Positions 1-8,385 of a DNA stretch of 64,000 bases are shown here, piece after piece. Source of the stretch: Microbacterium testaceum. Its GTDB lineage: Bacteria; Actinomycetota; Actinomycetes; Actinomycetales; Microbacteriaceae. The notes under the pieces were generated by a model, which saw only the letters and a list, made by a program, of their open reading frames with translations, was not told the origin of the DNA and ran no database searches. The position numbers and the translations under genes were made by a program. Every line of letters starts with the position of its first letter. Within the stretch, counting starts at the first letter, position 1. Where the stretch lies: the NCBI RefSeq assembly GCF_006539145.1, contig NZ_BJML01000001.1, positions 744,001 through 808,000 on the forward strand, written 5' to 3'.

Positions 1-1571
1 ATGTCGGCGGGGAGGCCGTTGTTCGACAGCCACGTCGGCAGCATCTCGGTGTCGAGCGTGACCAGCGCCGCGATGAACGGCTTGTGGTCGCCCACCACGA
101 CGACCTGGCCGACGATGGGATTGGCGCGGATCGGATCCTCGAGGGCCGCGGGAGCGACGTTCTTGCCGCCGGCGGTGACGATGATCTCTTTCTTCCGTCC
201 GGTGATGGCGAGGAAACCGTCGCTGTCGAACGCGCCGATGTCGCCCGTTTTGAACCACTCTCCGTCGAAGGCCTCGGTCGTGGCCTCGGGGTTCTGCCAG
301 TACTCCCGGAACACGTTGATGCCGCGCACTTGGATCTCGCCGTCATCGGCGAGACGGATGCCGACACCCGGCAGCACGGGACCGACGGTGCCGATCTTCG
401 ACTTGGTGGCGAGGTTCACGGTGGCCGGTGCGGTGGTCTCGGTGAGGCCGTAGCCCTCGAGGATCACGACGCCGAGGCTGCGGAAGAAGTGGCCCAGGCG
501 AGTACCGAGAGGAGCCGACCCCGACACCGCGTAGACGATGTTGCCGCCCATGGCATCCCGGAGCTTGGAGTAGACCAGCTTGTCGAAGAGCGCGAACTTG
601 ATCTTGAGCAGCAGGGGGATCGGCTTCCCCTCCTGCAGGCGCTGGGAGTGCTCGATCGCGGCGTCGGCGGCGGCTCGGAAGATCTTGCCTTTGCCACCCG
701 CCTCGGCCTTCTGCTCGGCGGAGTTGTAGACCTTCTCGAACACGCGGGGGACCGCGAGCAGGAAGGTGGGGCGGAAGCTGCCGAGTGCCGGGAGCAGCTG
801 CTTCGTATCGGGCTGGTGGCCCGTCTTCACGCCCGCGTGCACGTTCAGCAGCGAGATGAAGCGTGCGAACACGTGCGCCGTGGTGATGAACAGCAGGGTC
901 GAAGCGCCAGGGGTCTCGACGACCTCGTGCAGCGACTTCGCGGAGTTGCGCGCCAGCTCGACGAAGTTGCTGTGGACGAGCACGCAGCCCTTCGGGCGAC
1001 CGGTGGATCCCGAGGTGTAGATGAGAGTCGCGACATCGGAGGCCTTCGCCAGGTGGCGGCGGCGCTCGATCTCTTCGTCGGTGATGTGCGTGCCGCCCGC
1101 GACGAGCGCGTCGAGAGCGCCCGAGTGCATCGCCCAGACGTCGCGGACGAGGGGAAGGTCGCTGCGCACCTCGTCGAGACGCTCGGCGTGATCGGTCGAC
1201 TCGACGACCACGGCGATCGCGCCGGAGTCCGACAGGATCCACGAGATCTGCGACGGCGAGCTGGTCTCGTAGACCGGGACCATGATGGCGCCGGCGTAGA
1301 ACAGCGCGAAGTCGACCAGGGTCCAGTCGTAGGTGGTGCGTGCGATGAACCCCACCTTCTCGCCGGGCTGGATGCCGGCGGCGACGAAGCCTTTCGCGAG
1401 GGCGATGACCTGCCGTTCGAATTCGACGGCGGTGACATCGCGCCATCCGTCTCGGTCGGGAACCGCGAACAGCGGTCGGTCGGGGGTGGCGCGGACGCGG
1501 TCGGCGAGCAGGTCGGACGCGTTCGCGTCGGGGTCTGCGGGAATGAGGGCGGGTTGATCGAACTGGATCAC
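1..1571 (-). CDS. Long-chain fatty acyl-CoA ligase (AMP-forming), 3' end outside window
   Basis: This gene activates long-chain fatty acids to acyl-CoA through an acyl-adenylate. The reading frame runs off the left edge, so about 523 residues are present and the C-terminus is missing. Visible motifs are the AMP-binding P-loop YTSGSTGRPKG, the GYGLTET motif, and the later TGDIG and GRKKEII segments of the adenylate-forming superfamily. The GTG at 1571 is chosen as start because AAGGAG lies 5 bases before it and the next residues (VIQFDQPALIP) begin the conserved frame. Its position beside plsC and aroG matches M. tuberculosis fadD15, so that subgroup is likely, but substrate chain length is not readable. 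Confidence 0.93.
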   Translation of the reverse strand, partial: MIQFDQPALIPADPDANASDLLADRVRATPDRPLFAVPDRDGWRDVTAVEFERQVIALAKGFVAAGIQPGEKVGFIARTTYDWTLVDFALFYAGAIMVPVYETSSPSQISWILSDSGAIAVVVESTDHAERLDEVRSDLPLVRDVWAMHSGALDALVAGGTHITDEEIERRRHLAKASDVATLIYTSGSTGRPKGCVLVHSNFVELARNSAKSLHEVVETPGASTLLFITTAHVFARFISLLNVHAGVKTGHQPDTKQLLPALGSFRPTFLLAVPRVFEKVYNSAEQKAEAGGKGKIFRAAADAAIEHSQRLQEGKPIPLLLKIKFALFDKLVYSKLRDAMGGNIVYAVSGSAPLGTRLGHFFRSLGVVILEGYGLTETTAPATVNLATKSKIGTVGPVLPGVGIRLADDGEIQVRGINVFREYWQNPEATTEAFDGEWFKTGDIGAFDSDGFLAITGRKKEIIVTAGGKNVAPAALEDPIRANPIVGQVVVVGDHKPFIAALVTLDTEMLPTWLSNNGLPAD

Positions 1572-1613
1572 GGCAACTCCTTTGGCACCGGAAGAACGTC
1601 GAGCTGTGGGACG

Positions 1614-1619
1614 AGTCTA
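1614..1619 (-). promoter_or_regulatory. -10 box of the acyl-CoA ligase gene
   Basis: TAGACT on the minus strand, about 42 bases before the GTG start at 1571. The transcript would have a short leader carrying the AAGGAG ribosome site. Confidence 0.5.
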
Positions 1620-1680
1620 TCCGCACCGAGGCGCTCTGCCCCGGGAGCGCAGCGCATCGTCGTCGGTTGCACGGCATGGC

Positions 1681-1686
1681 TAGACT
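1681..1686 (+). promoter_or_regulatory. -10 box of the ROK kinase gene
   Basis: TAGACT about 41 bases before the GTG at 1728. It is the divergent partner of the ligase promoter. The leader carries a GAAGGGA ribosome site. Confidence 0.5.
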
Positions 1687-1727
1687 TCTCCGGGCCGAGC
1701 CGCACGGTGGGCCCGGAAGGGAGCGCG

Positions 1728-2663
1728 GTGCGCAACGTCGGCATCGATATCGGGGGAACGAAGATCGCGGGGGGCGTCGTCGACGAAGACGGCACCATCG
1801 TCGAGAAGCTTCGAGTCGACACTCCCATCGACCCCGCGGCTCTCGTGGATGCCGTGGTCGACATGGCCGATCACCTGCGCCGGGCACACGAGATCCACGC
1901 GATCGGCGTGGCCGCGGCCGGTTTCATCAGCCGCGACCGCAGCACCGTGATCTACGCACCGAACATCGACTGGCGCGACGAACCCCTCCGTGCACGCCTC
2001 GAGCAGCGCCTCGACGCCTCGGTCACGATCGAGAACGACGCGAACGCGGCGGGCTGGGGGGAGTACCGCTTCGGCGCTGGCCGAGGCGTGCGCGACATGG
2101 TCATGCTCACGATGGGCACCGGCGTCGGCGGCGCCGTCGTCACCGACGGCGAACTCTTCCGCGGCGGGCACGGCATCGGTGCCGAGCTCGGTCACATGCG
2201 GTTCGTGCGTGGCGGCCACCCCTGCGGATGCGGACAGAACGGCTGCCTCGAGCAGTACGCGTCGGGGCGCGCGCTGCAGCGCGAGGCCAACGCGATCGCC
2301 GACGAGGGCGGCATCGGCGCGGCCCTCGCGGCCGTTCGCGAAGAGCGGGGCGCGATCCCCGGGCCCGCCGTCTCGCGCCTCGTCCTGGCCGGAGATCCTG
2401 GGGCCGTCGAGGCTCTCCGTCGCGTCGCCACCGCCCTGGGCGAGGCGTGCGGCGGTTTCCAGGCCGTTCTCGATCCCGAGGTCTTCGTGATCGGCGGGGG
2501 AGTGGCGCAGCTGGGCGCCGACCTGCTCGAGCCCGTGAAGCTCGCGTACGAGACCTCCCTCCCGGGGTACGGTGAACGTCCGGTCGCGGAGTTCGCGATC
2601 GCACGCCTGGGCAACGATGCCGGTCTCATCGGGGTCGCGGACCTCGCCGGGAAGGAGCGCTGA
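1728..2663 (+). CDS. ROK-family sugar kinase (glucokinase-like)
   Basis: The 311-residue protein has the ROK fold: phosphate-binding DIGGTK near residue 7, a catalytic-type Asp in IENDANAAG near residue 104, the GTGVGGA loop, and the ROK zinc motif CGCGQNGCLE near residues 166-174. These features mark an ATP-dependent sugar kinase, most often glucokinase in actinobacteria. No DNA-binding domain precedes it, so it is an enzyme rather than a ROK repressor. The GTG at 1728 is preferred: GAAGGGA lies 8 bases upstream and the family starts within a few residues of DIGGTK. The open frame extends further upstream only as antisense shadow of the ligase. The acyltransferase gene begins 2 bases after the stop. 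Confidence 0.9.
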   Translation: MRNVGIDIGGTKIAGGVVDEDGTIVEKLRVDTPIDPAALVDAVVDMADHLRRAHEIHAIGVAAAGFISRDRSTVIYAPNIDWRDEPLRARLEQRLDASVTIENDANAAGWGEYRFGAGRGVRDMVMLTMGTGVGGAVVTDGELFRGGHGIGAELGHMRFVRGGHPCGCGQNGCLEQYASGRALQREANAIADEGGIGAALAAVREERGAIPGPAVSRLVLAGDPGAVEALRRVATALGEACGGFQAVLDPEVFVIGGGVAQLGADLLEPVKLAYETSLPGYGERPVAEFAIARLGNDAGLIGVADLAGKER

Positions 2664-2665
2664 CG

Positions 2666-3379
2666 ATGTTCTACTGGCTCATGAAGTACGTGGTGATCGG
2701 ACCGGTGATCAAGGCCGTGTTCCGTCCGTGGATGGTGGGCCGGCGCAACATCCCCGTCGAGGGGGCCGCGATCCTCGCGAGCAACCACCTGTCGTTCTCC
2801 GACTCGATCTTCCTGCCGCTCATGATCGACCGCCGCATGGCGTTCCTCGCCAAGAGCGACTACTTCACCGGTAAGGGCCTCAAGGGGTGGGCCACCCGCA
2901 TGTTCTTCACCGCGACGGGCCAGCTGCCCATCGACCGATCGGGGGGCAAGGCGTCGGAGGCCTCGCTCAACACGGGCCTCGGCGTGCTCGGGCGCGGCGA
3001 GCTGCTCGGCATCTATCCCGAGGGCACGCGCAGCCCCGACGGCACCCTGTACCGTGGCCGCACGGGCATCGCTCGGATGGCGCTCGAAGCGCACGTCCCG
3101 GTCGTCCCCGTCGTCATGGTCGACACCGGCGCCGTCATGCCCATCGGGCGGCGTCTGCCCCGCGTGGGGCGCGTCGGCATCGTGATCGGCGAGCCCCTCG
3201 ATTTCTCGCGTTTCGAAGGGATGGAAGGCGATCGTTACGTTCTCCGCTCCGTCACCGACGAGATCATGGTGGCCCTGCAGCGTCTCGGCGAGCAGCGCTA
3301 CGAAGACGTCTACGCCTCGACCGTCAAGGACCGTCTCGCCGCGTCACAGGCGGCGAAGGCGCCGGTCTCCCGCCACTAG
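2666..3379 (+). CDS. plsC: 1-acyl-sn-glycerol-3-phosphate acyltransferase (PlsC family)
   Basis: A 237-residue membrane-associated acyltransferase of phospholipid synthesis, expected to convert lysophosphatidic acid to phosphatidic acid. The catalytic HX4D motif is visible as NHLSFSD near residue 38, and the acceptor-binding EGTRSPDG motif lies near residue 115. The start ATG follows the ROK kinase stop by 2 bases, so the two are probably co-transcribed. The stop TAG is also the first part of the -10 box of the next gene. The specific acyl acceptor is not readable from sequence. Confidence 0.9.
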   Translation: MFYWLMKYVVIGPVIKAVFRPWMVGRRNIPVEGAAILASNHLSFSDSIFLPLMIDRRMAFLAKSDYFTGKGLKGWATRMFFTATGQLPIDRSGGKASEASLNTGLGVLGRGELLGIYPEGTRSPDGTLYRGRTGIARMALEAHVPVVPVVMVDTGAVMPIGRRLPRVGRVGIVIGEPLDFSRFEGMEGDRYVLRSVTDEIMVALQRLGEQRYEDVYASTVKDRLAASQAAKAPVSRH

Positions 3380-3382
3380 ACT
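3377..3382 (+). promoter_or_regulatory. Leaderless-type -10 box of DAHP synthase
   Basis: TAGACT lies 6 bases before the GTG at 3389 and overlaps the plsC stop codon. This spacing would put the transcript start at or next to the start codon. Confidence 0.55.
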
Positions 3383-3388
3383 TCAGGG

Positions 3389-4726
3389 GTGAATCAGCAG
3401 CTCCACGACCTCGACCACTGGCGAACCCTGCCCATCAAGCAGCAGCCGCAGTGGTATGACGAGGCCGCTGTGGCCGCGGCATCCGCAGAACTCGCCACCC
3501 TTCCGCCGCTGGTGTTCGCCGGCGAGGTCGACATCCTGCGCGACCGCCTCGCGCGTGCCGCCGCCGGCCAGGCCTTCCTCCTGCAGGGCGGTGACTGCGC
3601 CGAGACCTTCGCGGGCGCGACCGCCGAGCAGATCCGCAACCGCATCAAGACCGTGCTCCAGATGGCCGTCGTCCTCACCTACGGCGCTTCGATGCCGGTC
3701 GTGAAGATGGGCCGCATGGCGGGCCAGTTCGCCAAGCCGCGCTCGAGCGACGTCGAGACGCGCGGCGATGTGACGCTCCCGGCCTACCGTGGCGACATCG
3801 TCAACGGGTACGACTTCACCGAGGAGTCGCGTAAGGCCGACCCCGCACGCCTGCTCAAGGGCTACCACACGGCCGCATCGACCCTGAACCTCATCCGTGC
3901 GTTCACGCAGGGCGGCTTCGCCGACCTGCGCGAGGTGCACAGCTGGAACAAGGGCTTCGCCAGTACCCCGGCCAACCAGGCCTACGAGAGCATGGCGACC
4001 GAGATCGACCGGGCCATCAAGTTCATGGAGGCCGCCGGGGCCGACTTCGACGAGCTCACGCGCGTCGAGTTCTACACCGGGCACGAGGGCCTGCTCATGG
4101 ACTACGAGCGTCCCATGACGCGCATCGACTCGCGTACGGGTCAGCCCTACAACACCTCGTCGCACTTCCAGTGGATCGGTGAGCGCACGCGCGAGCTCGA
4201 CGGCGCACACGTCGACTACTTCTCGAAGATCCGTAACCCCATCGGTGTGAAGCTCGGCCCCACCACCACGGCCGAAACCGCGCTGGCGCTGATCGACAAG
4301 CTCGACCCCGAGCGCGAGCCCGGGCGTCTCACCTTCATCACGCGCATGGGTGCGGGCAAGATCCGCGACGCCCTGCCGCCGCTGCTCGAAGCCGTCCGCG
4401 ACTCGGGCGCGACCCCGCTCTGGGTCACCGACCCGATGCACGGCAACGGCATCACCACCCCCACCGGTTACAAGACGCGTCGCTTCGACGACGTGGTCGA
4501 CGAGGTGCGCGGGTTCTTCGAGGCACACCGCTCGGTGGGTACGCACCCCGGTGGCATCCACGTGGAGCTCACCGGCGATGACGTCACCGAGTGCCTGGGC
4601 GGCTCGGAGCAGATCGACGAGGCGACCCTCGCGACCCGCTACGAGAGCCTGTGCGACCCGCGTCTGAACCATCGTCAGAGCCTGGAGCTGGCGTTCCTCG
4701 TGGCCGAGGAGCTCGAGAAGCGCTGA
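3389..4726 (+). CDS. aroG: Class II 3-deoxy-7-phosphoheptulonate (DAHP) synthase
   Basis: First enzyme of the shikimate pathway, condensing phosphoenolpyruvate with erythrose 4-phosphate. At 445 residues it has the class II (plant/mycobacterial AroG) form, not the smaller E. coli type. Typical segments include LLQGGDCAETF near residue 65, the KMGRMAGQFAKPRS stretch, FYTGHEGLLMDYE, and the metal-site WVTDPMHGN region. No ribosome site precedes the GTG; instead a -10 box lies 6 bases upstream. A strong hairpin follows the stop. Confidence 0.95.
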   Translation: MNQQLHDLDHWRTLPIKQQPQWYDEAAVAAASAELATLPPLVFAGEVDILRDRLARAAAGQAFLLQGGDCAETFAGATAEQIRNRIKTVLQMAVVLTYGASMPVVKMGRMAGQFAKPRSSDVETRGDVTLPAYRGDIVNGYDFTEESRKADPARLLKGYHTAASTLNLIRAFTQGGFADLREVHSWNKGFASTPANQAYESMATEIDRAIKFMEAAGADFDELTRVEFYTGHEGLLMDYERPMTRIDSRTGQPYNTSSHFQWIGERTRELDGAHVDYFSKIRNPIGVKLGPTTTAETALALIDKLDPEREPGRLTFITRMGAGKIRDALPPLLEAVRDSGATPLWVTDPMHGNGITTPTGYKTRRFDDVVDEVRGFFEAHRSVGTHPGGIHVELTGDDVTECLGGSEQIDEATLATRYESLCDPRLNHRQSLELAFLVAEELEKR

Positions 4727-4735
4727 CCCCCGTCC

Positions 4736-4783
4736 GAACGAGACGACGCCCCCGGCCCCGAGGTCGGGGGCGTCGTCTCGTTC
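4736..4783. terminator. Bidirectional intrinsic-type hairpin
   Basis: A perfect 19-base-pair stem (4736-4754 with 4765-4783) with a 10-base loop lies between the convergent aroG and kinase genes. There is no U-tract, which is common for hairpins in GC-rich actinobacteria. Confidence 0.75.
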
Positions 4784-4867
4784 CGGATGCCGTGAACGAG
4801 TGCGCTGCGTCGAGTCCCACACGTCGTCCGAAGCCGTGCGGCGCGGGAGGGGCACCGCCGGGAAGCG

Positions 4868-6820
4868 TTACAGCGTCGGCGTCAGCGTGATCGTCGAACC
4901 CTGCGGCGCGGTCGTTCCGGCCTTGGGGTTCGTCGCTCGCACCTTATAGATGTCCCAGTACTTGAAGCCGAGGGGGAGCGTTCCGTCGTCGATGCCCGCG
5001 TTGACCTGGAAGCCGAGTGCTTCGAGGGTCTTCACGGCATCCCGGATCGACATTCCCACCACGTTGCCCGGGATCTCGACGGGCTTCGGACCGATCGACA
5101 CCCGCAGGGGAACCGTGTCGCCGGGGCGCCAGTTGCCGCCCCCGTCGCGCTGGCCCATGGCGATGACGTTCCCGGATGCCACGGAGTTGCTGTACTCCTC
5201 GGTCACCGAGGACTTCAGCCCGACGCCGTCGAGGGCTCGCTGAGCCTGTGAACGCGAGTCCCCGGTGACGTCGGGGATGGGGCCGAGGGAGACGACGAGC
5301 GTGGCCGCGTCTCCTTCGTAGACGGTGCAGCCCTCGGTGCAGTCGATCGCGTCGCCGCCGGAGCGGGGAATGACCGAGGCACCGAGCACCGTGCCGTTCG
5401 CCGGATCGGCGAACTGACGCTCGGGGTCGCCCGCGACACCCACGAAGGCCTGTTCGAGGATGGCGCGCACCTCGTCGGCGCTCTTGCCGGCGAGGGCCGG
5501 TATCTGATGGGTCGCCGGCCCGATCGAGACGAAGACCGTGACGACCGTCTCTTTGTCGAGCCGCTCGCCCGGGGCGGGGTCGGACCCGACCGTGGTCCCC
5601 GAGGGGATCTCTCGATCGGTGACCTCCTGCGCCTGCGCCCGCAACTGCTGCTCGGTGAGCAGGGCCTCGGCGTCGGCGAAGCTCCGGCCCGAGATGTCGG
5701 GGACCGCGACGAGCGAGCCCGGTCCTGAGCCGAAGTACCAGCCGGTGAATCCGGCGCCCCCGGCGAGGAGCAGCACGAGCACGAGGATCCACGCGCCCCG
5801 CGTCGTGCGCCGACGAGTGCGCGTGCGCAGGCGTGCGGCGTTGTCGGGCTCGTCGATGGTGGCGGAGGGGAGGGATGCCGTCTGCGGCAGCACCTTGGTC
5901 AGCTCGCGCGACTCCGCCGCGTTCGGGGGGCTCGTGGTGCCCACCGCGACGGCGCGGGCCACCTGGGGGGCGAGGCCGAGCTCCTTCTCGATCGCGCGCA
6001 GGCGCTCGAGCATCGCACCCGCGTCGAGGGGGCGATCGCCCGGCTCCCGCTCGGTCGACCACAGGACGAGCTCGTCGAGTTGCTCGGGCACCCCGGGATT
6101 CTTGGCGCTCGGGCGGGGCACCGAGTCGGTGGCGTGCTGGTAGGCGATCTGCATCGGCTGCTCGCCCTTGTAGGGCTGCTCGCCGACGAGCATCTCGTAG
6201 AGCATGATGCCGAGCGAGTAGATGTCGCTGCGGGCGTCGGCCGTGCCGCGCGTGACGAGCTCGGGTGCGAGGTAGGCGATGGTGCCCATGAGCTGAGCGC
6301 CGCTCGCGGTGTTCGCGGTGGTCGCGCGGGCGAGGCCGAAGTCGCCGATCTTGATGCGGCCGTCCTCGGCGAGCAGGACGTTCTCGGGCTTGACGTCGCG
6401 ATGGACGATCCCGGCCCGGTGCGCGGCCGCGAGCCCCGAGAGGATGGCATCCATGATCGTGAGAGTCTGATCGACCGTGAGGCGCCGGTGCTCGCGGAGC
6501 AGTTCGCGCAGGGTGATGCCGGGCAGGTATTCCATCACCAGGTAGGCCATCTCGCCGTCCTGACCCTGGTCGAAGACGTTGACGACGTGCGGGTCGCTCA
6601 GTCGGGCGGCCGAGCGGGCTTCCTGGATGAAGCGGCTCTGGAACACGGTGTCGTCGCTGAGGTGGCCGTGCATGACCTTCAGGGCGACGCGGCGCTCGAG
6701 GCGCAGGTCGGTCGCGACGTACACGGTCGCCATGCCGCCGCGCGCGATGCGCGCGCGCACCCGGTACCGGCCGTCGACGAGACGGCCGATCAGCGGGTCT
6801 GCCTGCTGACTCGTGCTCAC
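4868..6820 (-). CDS. Transmembrane Ser/Thr protein kinase with four PASTA domains
   Basis: This 650-residue receptor kinase has an N-terminal eukaryotic-type kinase domain (about residues 19-280): glycine loop ARGGMATVY, Lys48, HRDVKPEN at 140-146, DFG at 160-162 and APE at 185-187. A linker leads to one membrane helix at about 343-363. Four extracellular PASTA repeats follow from residue 370, the type that binds muropeptides or lipid II in PknB. The second repeat carries an insertion with a cysteine pair (CTEGC). Its position between aroG and an Rv2175c-like gene is that of mycobacterial PknL, although M. tuberculosis PknL lacks PASTA repeats. Start GTG at 6820 has a -10 box 6 bases upstream. 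Confidence 0.93.
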   Translation of the reverse strand: MSTSQQADPLIGRLVDGRYRVRARIARGGMATVYVATDLRLERRVALKVMHGHLSDDTVFQSRFIQEARSAARLSDPHVVNVFDQGQDGEMAYLVMEYLPGITLRELLREHRRLTVDQTLTIMDAILSGLAAAHRAGIVHRDVKPENVLLAEDGRIKIGDFGLARATTANTASGAQLMGTIAYLAPELVTRGTADARSDIYSLGIMLYEMLVGEQPYKGEQPMQIAYQHATDSVPRPSAKNPGVPEQLDELVLWSTEREPGDRPLDAGAMLERLRAIEKELGLAPQVARAVAVGTTSPPNAAESRELTKVLPQTASLPSATIDEPDNAARLRTRTRRRTTRGAWILVLVLLLAGGAGFTGWYFGSGPGSLVAVPDISGRSFADAEALLTEQQLRAQAQEVTDREIPSGTTVGSDPAPGERLDKETVVTVFVSIGPATHQIPALAGKSADEVRAILEQAFVGVAGDPERQFADPANGTVLGASVIPRSGGDAIDCTEGCTVYEGDAATLVVSLGPIPDVTGDSRSQAQRALDGVGLKSSVTEEYSNSVASGNVIAMGQRDGGGNWRPGDTVPLRVSIGPKPVEIPGNVVGMSIRDAVKTLEALGFQVNAGIDDGTLPLGFKYWDIYKVRATNPKAGTTAPQGSTITLTPTL

Positions 6821-6826
6821 ACGTCG

Positions 6827-6832
6827 AGTCTA
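6827..6832 (-). promoter_or_regulatory. Leaderless-type -10 box of the PASTA kinase
   Basis: TAGACT on the minus strand, 6 bases before the GTG at 6820. Confidence 0.55.
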
Positions 6833-6887
6833 CGGAGCGCCCCCTGTGAGCCCGGGGAGCGGCTCGCCTTCACCTCGGTCGAGAAGC

Positions 6888-7880
6888 TCAGCCGAGAACG
6901 GAGAGCCAGACGGTCGCGGGTTGCTCCCATTGGGCGTAGCGGTCCGGGTAGGCCGAGATCTGTACGGCCTGCGCGGCGTCGGCGTAGGGCAGTTGCTCCC
7001 ATCCGGGGATATCGAGCAGCCCGCGGGTGGCGGCGCCGTTGGGATCGCCTGCTCCGCCGAAGAACACGCGGGTCGAGCGGTCCCGGTCGAGGATCTGGTC
7101 CGGCGTACCCCAGCCGGTGCTGGGTCGCTGCTGGAAGAGGCCGAGCGAATCGCGGTCGCCCCAGTCGAGGTTGCGCAGCCACGATTCCTGCATCGCGGTG
7201 CCGAGGGCGATGACGATGCCGCGGTCCGAGACGCCGAGTTCGCGCCCGATGCGGATGATCAGACGAGCGTTCTCGCTCTGTTCGGCGTCCAGCCCGGGTG
7301 CGGTGGCGGGAGCGACGGCGGCCGGGGCAGGGGCCGGCGCGGGGGTTCCCAAGGGAATCTGCAATACGTCGCCGGGGTAGATGATCGAGGCACGCGTGAG
7401 CCCGTTTGCGCCGAGGATGGCGTCGACCGAGACGCCGTTGGCGCGAGCGATCGCCGAGACGGTGTCGCCCGGGCGGACCTCGTGCGATCGAGGCGCGGCC
7501 TCCGGCGTCGTGGGAGTGGTCGGAGCGGGCGACGCCGCGGGCGTGAGCGCGAGCACCTGACCCGGGCGGATGACGCTGCCGGGCGTCAAGCCGTTGGCCG
7601 CGAGGACCGCGGCGGTATCGAGGCCGTGCGCGCGGGCGATGCCCCACACCGTGTCACCCGCGGATACCGTGTAGGTGGTCGGGGCGGCGAGAGCGGTGAG
7701 AGCCGGCATCCCGAGACCGCGGGGAACGGGCGGAAGGACAGTCAGTGCCGGTTCGGGGGGAGCGGCGTGGGCGGAGTGCTCCGCGGTGAGGGTCAGAGCG
7801 ATCGTGCCGGCCACGGCGGCCGGCCAGATGGCGACCGCGCGGCGTCGGGAGGGCAGGGGGGACAGCGTGAGTCGTCGCAT
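6888..7880 (-). CDS. Secreted LysM protein with lysozyme-like C-terminal domain
   Basis: The 330-residue protein starts with a signal peptide whose basic end is SRRR followed by a hydrophobic stretch and an AHA-APP cleavage-like site near residue 40. Two LysM repeats follow (about 70-113 and 130-175), each with the GDTV and PGQVL/PGDVL landmarks; these bind peptidoglycan sugar chains. A proline/alanine linker leads to a C-terminal domain (about 200-330) with AMQESWLRN and SLGLFQQRPSTGWGT, a pattern seen in transglycosylase-like wall enzymes. The Glu of AMQES is the probable catalytic residue by inference. It lies upstream of the PASTA kinase on the same strand, 67 bases away, suggesting a shared role in wall turnover. 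Confidence 0.82.
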   Translation of the reverse strand: MRRLTLSPLPSRRRAVAIWPAAVAGTIALTLTAEHSAHAAPPEPALTVLPPVPRGLGMPALTALAAPTTYTVSAGDTVWGIARAHGLDTAAVLAANGLTPGSVIRPGQVLALTPAASPAPTTPTTPEAAPRSHEVRPGDTVSAIARANGVSVDAILGANGLTRASIIYPGDVLQIPLGTPAPAPAPAAVAPATAPGLDAEQSENARLIIRIGRELGVSDRGIVIALGTAMQESWLRNLDWGDRDSLGLFQQRPSTGWGTPDQILDRDRSTRVFFGGAGDPNGAATRGLLDIPGWEQLPYADAAQAVQISAYPDRYAQWEQPATVWLSVLG

Positions 7881-8028
7881 GGTGGGGGGATTCCGTTCGT
7901 TCGACTGCCCGCAACCGTGGCATGCCCGGGGGCGGATGTCAACGGAAGTGGCTCCTGTGACGCATGTGACTCACCGCACAGGCGTCCTCGGGAGCGGTCC
8001 GGTGCGGCGGAAATGAGAGGATGGGGGA

Positions 8029-8373
8029 GTGAGCGAGACTTCCCGGTACGAGACAGCGTGGCTGACCATCCCCGACCTGGTCGAGTTGCTCGACGAGTCG
8101 CTCGGACGCGTCCGCCGCCTCTTCGACGAGCACTACCTCGTCGGTTCGCGCCGCGACGGCGTGTTCAAGGTGCCCGCGGTCTTCATCGTCGACGGGCGCC
8201 CGTTGGCGTCGCTGCGCGGCACGATCATCGTTCTGCACGACGCCGGGTTCGACCCCGACGAGACAATCGATTGGCTCCTCAGCCCGGAAGAGACCATCGG
8301 CATGGCGCCGATCGAGGCTCTGCTCGCCGGGCGCAAGAGCGAGGTTCGCCGAGTCGCGGCGACTCTCGCCTGA
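8029..8373 (+). CDS. Rv2175c-like winged-helix DNA-binding protein
   Basis: A 114-residue soluble protein. Its middle and end (SRRDGVFKVPAVFIVDG, IIVLHDAGF, IDWLLSPEE) match the pattern of M. tuberculosis Rv2175c, a DNA-binding protein phosphorylated by PknL on an N-terminal threonine. Thr4 and Thr9 lie in the short N-terminal tail here (MSETSRYETAW), so a phosphosite is plausible but unproven. The kinase gene is 1.2 kb away on the opposite strand, with the LysM gene between them. Start GTG at 8029 has GGATGGGGGA just upstream, which could act as ribosome site or as a GAGGAT -10 box. Confidence 0.8.
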   Translation: MSETSRYETAWLTIPDLVELLDESLGRVRRLFDEHYLVGSRRDGVFKVPAVFIVDGRPLASLRGTIIVLHDAGFDPDETIDWLLSPEETIGMAPIEALLAGRKSEVRRVAATLA

Positions 8374-8385
8374 GCCGTTTCGGCG

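Noticed and set aside
84..1727. Long in-frame extension upstream of the ROK kinase
   Set aside because: It is antisense to the acyl-CoA ligase and has no family similarity; the kinase motif DIGGTK starts right after the GTG at 1728.
343..1887. Open frame of about 514 codons on the minus strand
   Set aside because: Arg/Pro/Gly-rich low-complexity translation in another frame of the ligase, a GC-rich shadow.
3383..4855. Long minus-strand frame opposite aroG
   Set aside because: Antisense shadow; its translation is biased and unlike any family, whereas aroG is clear.
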